Source of the DNA: JBAXLO01 sp037134755
Lineage (GTDB): Bacteria > Bacteroidota > Bacteroidia > Bacteroidales > JACABE01
NCBI GenBank assembly: GCA_037134755.1
Contig: JBAXLO010000129.1
Span: forward strand, 1 to 13,199
Length of the DNA stretch: 13,199 nt
Reading direction: 5' to 3'
Shown here: one piece after another, positions 1 to 5,635 of the stretch
Position numbering within the stretch: position 1 is the first letter of the stretch
How the letters are laid out: the number at the start of each line of letters is the position of its first letter
Notes under the pieces: model-generated
Databases searched by the model: none
The model's input: only the letters and a program-made list of their open reading frames with translations
What the model was told of the DNA's origin: nothing
Made by a program: the position numbers and the translations under genes

Positions 1-74
1 AATCTAACGACCGAAGTTTTAAATCTAACGACCGAAGTTTTAAATCTAACGACCGAAGTTTAGAATCTAACGAC
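1..74. repeat. 21-bp tandem repeat, three full copies plus one partial
   Basis: Copies lie at 1-21, 22-42 and 43-63, followed by a partial copy at 64-74. The unit begins AATCTAACGACCGAAGTTTT and ends in A; copy 3 ends TTTAG instead of TTTTA, and the fourth copy keeps only the first 11 bases. Copies 1 and 2 are identical. The array begins at base 1, so it may extend beyond the window. Each unit is two helical turns long (21 bp), and the array stops 7 bases before a promoter candidate, so a protein-binding role is possible but unproven. It lacks the spacer-repeat alternation of a CRISPR array. Confidence 0.9.
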
Positions 75-80
75 AGTGAA

Positions 81-111
81 TTGACATCACTAAGTTATAA
101 ATTTCTATTTG
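81..111 (+). promoter_or_regulatory. Candidate promoter for the unknown gene at 165
   Basis: TTG at 81-83 (within TTGACA) is followed after exactly 20 bases by TCTATTTG at 104-111. This matches the Bacteroidota consensus TTG-N19-21-TAnnTTTG except for one base. A start site near 117-119 would give a leader of about 47 bases that is almost pure A+T and ends in an A-rich run before the ATG, as is usual where Shine-Dalgarno pairing is not used. The match is by eye only. Confidence 0.45.
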
Positions 112-164
112 TAAATATAAATTACACATTAACAATTAATATTAATTAATAAATAAAAAAAATT

Positions 165-869
165 ATGACTTCAAGAATTCCAACAAATGAAAAAGACTTT
201 GCTTCTTACATGAAAAGAACAAACGACAGCTTATCGTTAACCGTAATTCCGACTACTGCAACTTCGTTCGGATGGACAAATCTGGAAGTGCACTGGTGGA
301 GCGATCAATTTACAGCTTTTCTTGATCCGATAAACGGACTTTGGACAAAGCATGAAAACCCTTTAACTAAAACTAAAAGTATTAATGAGCAAGTAGTTAA
401 TTTTATAAAGAAATTTCATGTTACTGCTAATCCTTTATTAGACAGAGCTGCTTCAAGCCCTTTGGCAACTACGGATCTTGCCATCTTATTTAACTTTAAA
501 ATTGGTAAAAAGAGCCCAACTCATTATACAGCACCTATTAAAAGTTTGTTGTATGGCATTTACAAACAACTAGGTGGAGGCAGAATTGAAGGTAAAATGC
601 ACTCTGACCAAGAGGCGCACCGCCCTTCTTTAAACACTGCCGAACACTCTAATGGTATTGAGGTAGCATACACTTTAGGTGACACAGAAATGACTGATCC
701 AGATGCAGTAGGTACCACTCATCTACAATTTTCAAAGGCTATATTTATAATAAATATGGGAATGGGGAATTCAGGTAGTGCAGTGTGGATAAACCAACGT
801 TCGATAAATACCAAACATCCAGAACTTAACGGGCCTTGGAATAAGGCTCAGAAGTTTTATCTGCAATAA
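165..869 (+). CDS. Uncharacterised Bacteroidota protein with Fn3-like C-terminal motif
   Basis: A 234-residue protein that I cannot assign to a named family. There is no signal peptide and no membrane segment, so it is probably cytoplasmic. The N-terminal third is rich in Trp and Thr (WTNLEVHWW near residue 37). The middle has LLDRAASSPLATTDLAI and a GGGRIEGK turn. The C terminus reads NTKHPELNGPWNKAQ, which resembles the W-x-N-x-GPW ending I recall from a group of unnamed, often paralogous proteins in Bacteroidota and spirochaetes that end in a fibronectin-III-like beta sandwich; that link is from memory. The ATG follows an A-rich leader, and a promoter candidate and 21-bp repeats lie upstream. 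It is a single-gene unit, convergent with the Omp28 operon, and ends 92 bases before a shared hairpin terminator. Confidence 0.8.
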   Translation: MTSRIPTNEKDFASYMKRTNDSLSLTVIPTTATSFGWTNLEVHWWSDQFTAFLDPINGLWTKHENPLTKTKSINEQVVNFIKKFHVTANPLLDRAASSPLATTDLAILFNFKIGKKSPTHYTAPIKSLLYGIYKQLGGGRIEGKMHSDQEAHRPSLNTAEHSNGIEVAYTLGDTEMTDPDAVGTTHLQFSKAIFIINMGMGNSGSAVWINQRSINTKHPELNGPWNKAQKFYLQ

Positions 870-961
870 AGAGAAGTACTTGGAGTGCCTTGAGTACTTA
901 GATTACTTGGAGTTGGAAAAAAGGCTATTAGCTGTTTAGATTATTAGACTTTTAGGAAGAC

Positions 962-998
962 AAAAAACCTTCACCATTAATCTTGGTGAAGGTTTTTT
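962..998. terminator. Bidirectional Rho-independent terminator
   Basis: Perfect inverted repeat with 15-bp arms at 962-976 (AAAAAACCTTCACCA) and 984-998 (TGGTGAAGGTTTTTT) and a 7-base loop. It has a six-A tract on the left and a six-T tract on the right, so it should terminate in both directions. It lies 92 bases after the plus-strand unknown gene and 185 bases after the end of the minus-strand Omp28 gene. Confidence 0.9.
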
Positions 999-1020
999 AT
1001 TTATGTCATGAAAGATTATT

Positions 1021-1176
1021 TTCCTAATAGTTTAATAGCCCAAACTCCTTAAAGCCTTTTACAATTTTAGGCATTTCAAACTCCAAACTTTAGGCACTAT
1101 TTTTTTCCTAATAGTCTAAAAGCCTAAACAACTAAAAGTCTCTTACAATTTTAGGCACTTCAAACTTTAGGCACTT
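1021..1176. repeat. Imperfect tandem duplication with 84-bp period
   Basis: The segment beginning TTCCTAATAG at 1021 recurs at 1105. Over the first 60 bases the copies agree at 51 positions by my count (1021-1080 against 1105-1164), including a shared TTACAATTTTAGGCA block at 1059 and 1143. After that the second copy lacks seven bases (CTCCAAA) and both continue into CTTTAGGCACT. The second copy ends just before the stop codon of the Omp28-like gene. It has no coding capacity that I can support. Confidence 0.8.
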
Positions 1177-1183
1177 CTTTTTC

Positions 1184-2017
1184 TTACTGCAAAGCTATCT
1201 GTTCAGCTTGATATACTTCGAAAGTAACTGCATCGTACACAAAAGCAACTATATGACAGTTCTTAGCATTCCATTTTGTTTTTGGAATGGTATAAGTATA
1301 ACTGCTTAATATATCGTTTCCAACCAAATTGTAGGTAGTGCCATCGGTAATCTGTTGTCCCCACGAACCATTAACAGCCCCTCTGAGCATATGCATGAAT
1401 AAATAATTAGGAACTAATACCGTAAGATTGAGTTGTGGAGCAATGATACTGTCTTCGGCAATACATATCTCCAAATTAAGTTTGTATTGATTTCCTTTAA
1501 GCATTTTAACATCCACACTACCGGTAACAGTGCTATCAGCAGCATTATAACTATTGTTTTGAAAAGCCACCGACATGTAAGGAACCTTTGCAAGATCGGC
1601 ACCAACTTCGGATGCCCAAGCACTGGGACTAATAGCATTTGCATTAGGATAACCAGTTCGGTTAATCATACCATTGGGTAAACCATTATCGCTATGTATA
1701 AATTTATTATCCCAATCAGTGCCTGCTGTCGTCCTGAAATCATCGGGTAAACCGTCACCAACAAAAGGTTGCGCCAGAAAACCAACATGATTAGCCAACA
1801 CTATTATCTTATCACCATACAAACTCAATAAATTATCAGCAATAACAGCCGCTCCAGGGCAATTAGGACATTTATGTGCTGTATAATCTTCTAAAAGAAT
1901 CTTGCGACCGTACCAATCTTTGGTAGGAACAGGAGTAGTGTATGGTCCGTCTATTTTGTCGCAAGCCTGAAAAGCCAACGCAATGACAACTATATATAAT
2001 AGAACTATTTTTTTCAT
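1184..2017 (-). CDS. Omp28-like lipoprotein with thioredoxin-type CPNC motif
   Basis: A 277-residue protein with a lipoprotein signal: a short basic start, a hydrophobic stretch and FQAC, with Cys19 as the probable lipidated residue. The mature protein should sit in the outer membrane. Residues 40-54 (ILLEDYTAHKCPNCP) form a thioredoxin-like beta strand and redox site with Cys50 and Cys53; this is typical of Omp28-related outer-membrane proteins of Bacteroidota, first known from Porphyromonas gingivalis. The rest, from about residue 140, looks like a beta-sandwich (alternating strands, VTGSVDVKML, YTYTIPKTKW). It is the last gene of a three-gene run, 12 bases after the DUF6029 barrel gene. 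The substrate is unknown; a surface or periplasmic thiol role is inferred from the CxxC and the neighbours. Confidence 0.85.
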   Translation of the reverse strand: MKKIVLLYIVVIALAFQACDKIDGPYTTPVPTKDWYGRKILLEDYTAHKCPNCPGAAVIADNLLSLYGDKIIVLANHVGFLAQPFVGDGLPDDFRTTAGTDWDNKFIHSDNGLPNGMINRTGYPNANAISPSAWASEVGADLAKVPYMSVAFQNNSYNAADSTVTGSVDVKMLKGNQYKLNLEICIAEDSIIAPQLNLTVLVPNYLFMHMLRGAVNGSWGQQITDGTTYNLVGNDILSSYTYTIPKTKWNAKNCHIVAFVYDAVTFEVYQAEQIALQ

Positions 2018-2029
2018 ACTCTTAATGAT

Positions 2030-3709
2030 TTAAAAACTGCTTGTAATTGAAATATTAATACCATCAGCGGCAGGAACCAAACGGCAAACACCACCAACAC
2101 ACAAAATACCTTCGCGTTGCTTACCATAAGAAAGCTGAATTCTGTTAGCACCTTTATTAAAAGCTACACAAAAATTATAGTAATGAATCTTCTTACTGTC
2201 ATCAGAATTACCGTAGTTATACATGTCGGTAACCGTAAAAAACCATTTAGGTGCAATAGAATATTCTAACAAAGCCTGAGCCCAATTACCCTGATCCTGT
2301 TTGGTAGCCAAATGCTGAAGCTCGCCTCTAAGTGATTTCTTTGGAGAAATTTTATAAGTAACATCAGCAATAAATATGTTTGAGTAAACTATAGGAGCAC
2401 CCGGATGACCTTCGATAACAGCTTTGTTGTAAGTTAGATTAACCCATGATACTAATGCTTTAATGCTTTTAGATAGTTTCTTTGTAACTTCGATGTTGAA
2501 ATCCTGGAAATACATTTCGTTACCAAATTTAAAGAAATTGGATGTATAACCAAGTGTCCCCCCCTGCCCAATTGCAGTAGTATCATTTATTTGTTGCTTA
2601 TCAAGTGATTTAGCCAACGAATAATTTGCTTTAATTTCAGCACCATAAGCACCACCCAAAACTGAGCCTTTAGGAAGAGTATAAGTAACCTCTCCTTGGC
2701 AACCCATCTCGCCATTAGGCTGGGTAGCATAAGGATAAATGGAAGACAAACTGTAAGTATGTTGACGAGTTAGAGCAGGCAGATAGTTTAAGTTAAGCAT
2801 GTTGCCAACTTCAGTTCTCGAAGATTTGAAAGCCATGTTATCTATTCGTTTAGCAGATAAAATAATGCCTAAACCCTTTTGAGAATAAGTGGCAGAAACC
2901 AATAAAGCCTCCCCCGGTTTGTATATAAAACCATTGGTAGCGTTAGGATTGTTAGCTTTGTAAGCATATTCGCTCATAAAGCTAATCTTGCCTCTCGATA
3001 CGTTAAGTCTACCGGCAAAGGAAGCAACGTTTTCGGGTAAAACATACTTCTGAGTAGCATCATAAAGAATATCCTGAGTAGCTTCATATGTACTTACCAC
3101 ACTACCTCCAAAAGTTATATGGGTTTTGTTTTCCGAAAAGCTTTTTATAATCTCATTTAAATTAAATTCAGCATCACCACCTCTAACAATACCGGAACCT
3201 AGATCCCAGAAATATCTTTGCATGCCAATCAAGCCTTTTAAAACAATCCCTTTGTATGGATTAACTCTTATTTTTATCCCATCCATGGCATTATCAAGAC
3301 CAAGATTTCTCTCTTCATAACTTCTTAAAATAAGCCCGTTCCCGAATTGTTCGTAGAAATTACCAACAGTTACTTCGAAGTCGTCAACTTTATAAGAAGC
3401 ATAACGTGAACCTATACCACTACCTTTGTAACGTGTATCGAAACCTAACATAGGATCGCGATAACTTTCGTATCTTATCCCCGCTGAAAAGTTTCCGTTG
3501 GTATAAATAAGATTACAAAAAGCATTCATCAATATCTTCTGAGGAACATTTTGAGCACCTATAGCCGAATCCTTTTTATAATACTGAGCATCCATCTGAA
3601 AGTTCCCTTGAATAGAACCGGAATTTATGTTTTGAGAAAAAGAAAGTGCTGGTATTATAGTTAATACTAAAAGTACTTTCAACCTTACTAAAGTAAAATT
3701 TCTTTTCAA
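2030..3709 (-). CDS. DUF6029 outer-membrane beta-barrel protein
   Basis: A 559-residue protein with a signal peptide ending near SFSQ (residues 23-26), followed by many amphipathic strands and a C-terminal Phe (SITSSF), as expected for an outer-membrane barrel. The N-terminal block (GSIQGNFQMDAQYY, then RYESY, VGNFYEQFGNGLILRSYEE) is what I recognise as the DUF6029 family of Bacteroidota, whose function is unknown. Near the end is CVGGVC (Cys537 and Cys542), a likely disulfide in the last hairpin. The start is TTG at 3709: the frame has a TAA three codons upstream, and the first internal ATG would remove the signal peptide. It lies between a TlpA-like thioredoxin gene (42 bases upstream) and the CPNC lipoprotein gene (12 bases downstream), which suggests a redox link. 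Confidence 0.85.
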   Translation of the reverse strand: MKRNFTLVRLKVLLVLTIIPALSFSQNINSGSIQGNFQMDAQYYKKDSAIGAQNVPQKILMNAFCNLIYTNGNFSAGIRYESYRDPMLGFDTRYKGSGIGSRYASYKVDDFEVTVGNFYEQFGNGLILRSYEERNLGLDNAMDGIKIRVNPYKGIVLKGLIGMQRYFWDLGSGIVRGGDAEFNLNEIIKSFSENKTHITFGGSVVSTYEATQDILYDATQKYVLPENVASFAGRLNVSRGKISFMSEYAYKANNPNATNGFIYKPGEALLVSATYSQKGLGIILSAKRIDNMAFKSSRTEVGNMLNLNYLPALTRQHTYSLSSIYPYATQPNGEMGCQGEVTYTLPKGSVLGGAYGAEIKANYSLAKSLDKQQINDTTAIGQGGTLGYTSNFFKFGNEMYFQDFNIEVTKKLSKSIKALVSWVNLTYNKAVIEGHPGAPIVYSNIFIADVTYKISPKKSLRGELQHLATKQDQGNWAQALLEYSIAPKWFFTVTDMYNYGNSDDSKKIHYYNFCVAFNKGANRIQLSYGKQREGILCVGGVCRLVPAADGINISITSSF

Positions 3710-3751
3710 AGCTGATTAATTTTAATTAATAAAATGATTTTATGAAAGCTG

Positions 3752-4285
3752 TTACTTCGTTTCGGAGATACTTTCTCCTTTATTAAGTTTCCTTATTAAA
3801 TCGATTACTTCCAATTCACTACCTTCTGAAAAAGAAGTATGTTGCCAAACAATTTCCCCATTACCATTAATTATAAATGTGTGAGGGATATTGTTAACAT
3901 TCATAGCTCTTTTGAATTCGCTATTTACATCCAATAAAAACTGATATGTCCAACCTTTACCATTAATTAAAGGCAAAACGTTAGCTGAAGAACGAGCATC
4001 ATCAATAGAAACAACAATAATTTTAACACCGGTTTCTTTTTGCCAATCATCATACACTTCATTAATTGCAGTTAATTCTTTTTGGCAAGGTTTGCACCAG
4101 GTAGCCCAGAACGTAATGATAAAAGGCTTACCATTATTTATTAAATCAGAAGTATTAATAGTTTTGCCATCTACGGTTTTAATAACAATAGAAGGAAGTT
4201 TTTTTACTGCTTTCTTTTCATTGCTTTGTGCGAATATTACACCGGTTAAAAACAGGCATAATGTTATAAGAATTATTCTTTTCAT
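3752..4285 (-). CDS. TlpA/ResA-like periplasmic thioredoxin
   Basis: A 177-residue protein with a cleavable signal peptide (MKRIILITLC to about Ala19-Gln20) and a single thioredoxin fold of the TlpA/ResA type. The active site is WCKPC (Cys64, Cys67) after the strand FIITFWAT. The cis-proline is Pro134 in NNIPHTF, followed by IINGNGEIVWQH. The protein should act in the periplasm as a thiol-disulfide oxidoreductase, more likely a reductant by analogy with TlpA/ResA; direction cannot be read from sequence. It is the first gene after the terminator at 4335-4362 and precedes the DUF6029 barrel and the CPNC lipoprotein genes on the same strand, so the three probably form one transcript. I found no convincing promoter in the 49 bases between the terminator and the ATG. 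Confidence 0.88.
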   Translation of the reverse strand: MKRIILITLCLFLTGVIFAQSNEKKAVKKLPSIVIKTVDGKTINTSDLINNGKPFIITFWATWCKPCQKELTAINEVYDDWQKETGVKIIVVSIDDARSSANVLPLINGKGWTYQFLLDVNSEFKRAMNVNNIPHTFIINGNGEIVWQHTSFSEGSELEVIDLIRKLNKGESISETK

Positions 4286-4334
4286 TGTGATATTGTTTTT
4301 AGTTAAGAATATAAGAATTAATTAAAGAAAACGT

Positions 4335-4362
4335 AAAAGGCTGTTTAGTTAAACAGCCTTTT
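4335..4362 (-). terminator. Rho-independent terminator closing the bamA-skp operon
   Basis: Perfect 12-bp stem: AAAAGGCTGTTT at 4335-4346, loop AGTT, AAACAGCCTTTT at 4351-4362. On the minus strand the stem is followed by TTTTACGTTTTC, a usable U-rich tail. It starts 7 bases after the stop codon of the second ompH/skp gene and separates that operon from the TlpA-like gene. The plus-strand side is also T-rich, so it could work both ways. Confidence 0.92.
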
Positions 4363-4368
4363 GTATTT

Positions 4369-4884
4369 TTATTTTAAATTAAGTTTCTTTTTTACCATGG
4401 GTAAAATGTCTTCGCTCGAATCGGAGTAAAGTAAAACTCCAACGCCTCCATCAAAAACATAAGTGTATTTGTTTTCTTTAGCTACTTCTTCGATAGCTTT
4501 CTTAGCCTTATCAATGATTGGCGAAAGTAATTTCTTTTCTTTGTCCTGTAAATCTTTCTGGGCATTAGATTGAAATTCTTCAATACGAGCTTGCATATCT
4601 TGCAATGACTTTTGTTCAGTCTGTTTAATCAAATCTGACATTTCGTTAGCTTTTGCTAAGTAAGCCTGATATTTTGATTCCATTTCACTCTGCATTCCTT
4701 TTAGAGTTGCTTCTAACTCTTTAGCATGTTTTTGAAGTTCTGCCTGAGCAGAATCTCTACCTGGCATAAGTTTTAACAATTCATTTGAATCTATGTGACC
4801 TAATTTAATAACTTTTTGTGCGTTAGTTATAAAAGGCATACAGAATAGACATAAAACAACAATGGTTTTCAACAAGTTCCTCAT
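4369..4884 (-). CDS. OmpH/Skp-family periplasmic chaperone (copy 2)
   Basis: A 171-residue protein with a signal peptide ending near TNAQ (about residues 20-23). The mature form has the Skp layout: a short beta strand (KLGHIDSNELLKLMPG), a long charged helical hairpin from about residue 42 to 120 (many Gln, Lys and Glu, e.g. SMQARIEEF-like heptads), then closing strands YTYVFDGGVGVLLYSD and the end DILPMVKKKLNLK. Skp proteins form trimeric jellyfish-shaped chaperones that hold unfolded outer-membrane proteins for BamA. It is the last gene of the operon, downstream of bamA and a paralogue, and is followed at once by a terminator. A possible extra promoter lies in the gap upstream. Confidence 0.9.
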   Translation of the reverse strand: MRNLLKTIVVLCLFCMPFITNAQKVIKLGHIDSNELLKLMPGRDSAQAELQKHAKELEATLKGMQSEMESKYQAYLAKANEMSDLIKQTEQKSLQDMQARIEEFQSNAQKDLQDKEKKLLSPIIDKAKKAIEEVAKENKYTYVFDGGVGVLLYSDSSEDILPMVKKKLNLK

Positions 4885-4920
4885 CTTTATTATTATTAGT
4901 ATTTAAAAATTATTTTTGTG

Positions 4921-4951
4921 CAAAAATATATAAATTAATTAATTAAACGAA
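4921..4951 (-). promoter_or_regulatory. Possible internal promoter before the second ompH/skp gene
   Basis: In the 79-base gap between the two skp-like genes, the minus strand carries TATTTTTG (4928-4921), a full match to TAnnTTTG. After a 20-base spacing the -33 position holds TTC (4951-4949) rather than TTG. The distance to the ATG at 4884 leaves a leader of about 30 bases. Chance matches are common in DNA this AT-rich, so confidence is limited. Confidence 0.35.
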
Positions 4952-4963
4952 ATTTTATTAGAG

Positions 4964-5578
4964 TTATTTACCTTCAGGCTTAGTTCCGGGTGTTGTCTTT
5001 GTATTGCCTGCAGGAGTAGTTGCCTTTTGTGAAGGATTAGTAGTAGTTCCTTTAGTCTTGTTTAGTTTATAACCCATATCATCTAAAATATCATCACTTA
5101 TATCATATTTTGGATCAGAATATATGATAGTTAAACTACCTGCTTTGTCAAAGATAAAAATATAAGATTTATCCTGAGCTCTTTTTTCAATAGCATTGTA
5201 TATCTTATCTTGTATAGGTTTTACTAATTCTTGTCTCTTTTTAAAAAGATCGCCATCTTTACCAAATCTTTTCTTTTGTAGATCTTTAGCATCTTTTTCT
5301 GAGTTTATTATTTCAGCTTCACGTTTCTTTTTAACATCTTCAGGTAGTAATACTGATTCAGCTTGAAATGATTTATAAAGGTTGTCAATTTCTTTAAACT
5401 TCTGTTCAATATCTTTTTGCCATTGTTTCGATAGCTGATCTAATTCACCTTGGGCATCTTTGTATTCTGGAATATTATCTAATATATATTCGGTATCTAC
5501 ATAAGCATACTTCTGAGCAAAAGATTTGCCAAAAGACAAAAACATTATAACTATTAATGCGAAAGCTATTTTTTTCAT
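4964..5578 (-). CDS. OmpH/Skp-family periplasmic chaperone (copy 1)
   Basis: A 204-residue protein with a signal peptide ending at about Ala21-Gln22 (KSFAQ), then the Skp pattern: first strand YAYVDTEYILDNIPEY, a long Lys/Glu/Gln-rich helical hairpin (about residues 40-135) and closing strands SYIFIFDKAG and LTIIYSDP. Residues 175-204 are a Thr/Pro/Lys/Gly-rich tail without predicted structure (TTTNPSQKATTPAGN...), which the second copy lacks. The gene follows bamA by 57 bases, and its product probably carries unfolded barrel proteins to BamA. The two copies share the fold but little sequence outside the ends, so this is an old duplication. Position next to bamA is typical for Bacteroidota. 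Confidence 0.9.
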   Translation of the reverse strand: MKKIAFALIVIMFLSFGKSFAQKYAYVDTEYILDNIPEYKDAQGELDQLSKQWQKDIEQKFKEIDNLYKSFQAESVLLPEDVKKKREAEIINSEKDAKDLQKKRFGKDGDLFKKRQELVKPIQDKIYNAIEKRAQDKSYIFIFDKAGSLTIIYSDPKYDISDDILDDMGYKLNKTKGTTTNPSQKATTPAGNTKTTPGTKPEGK

Positions 5579-5635
5579 ACTTAAATTTATTTAAATTACT
5601 TAATATTATACTCAAATATTATGCCAAAATTAAAA

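Larger units (their letters stand above)
870..1183. other. Intergenic DNA between convergent genes, full of degenerate repeats
   Basis: I see no gene in these 314 bases. The stretch contains a bidirectional terminator hairpin (962-998) and related words on both sides of it. TACTTGGAGT occurs at 877-886 and 904-913. TTAGACTTTTAGGAA at 944-958 is, with one mismatch, the inverted form of 1105-1119. The right side holds the 84-bp-period duplication described separately. The layout suggests decayed copies of one intergenic repeat family arranged around the terminator. Confidence 0.7.

Noticed and set aside
1..74. Tandem repeats as a CRISPR array
   Set aside because: The 21-bp units are directly adjacent with no spacers, and no cas genes lie in the window.
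1414..1681. Overlapping short open frames on both strands inside the Omp28-like gene
   Set aside because: They are shadows of the real frame, without homology, leader or plausible protein composition.
3729..3743. Palindrome ATAAAAT-G-ATTTTAT between the TlpA-like and DUF6029 genes
   Set aside because: It is AT-only with a one-base centre; no terminator or operator features, and expected in such DNA.
4286..4334. A promoter for the TlpA-like gene
   Set aside because: The best candidate (TATATTCT at 4313-4306) lacks the TTTG half and has no TTG 20 bases upstream; I could not support a call.
5625..5632. TAATTTTG on the minus strand between bamA and the first skp gene, as a promoter
   Set aside because: No TTG at the needed spacing, and the sequence is very AT-rich, so a chance match is likely.
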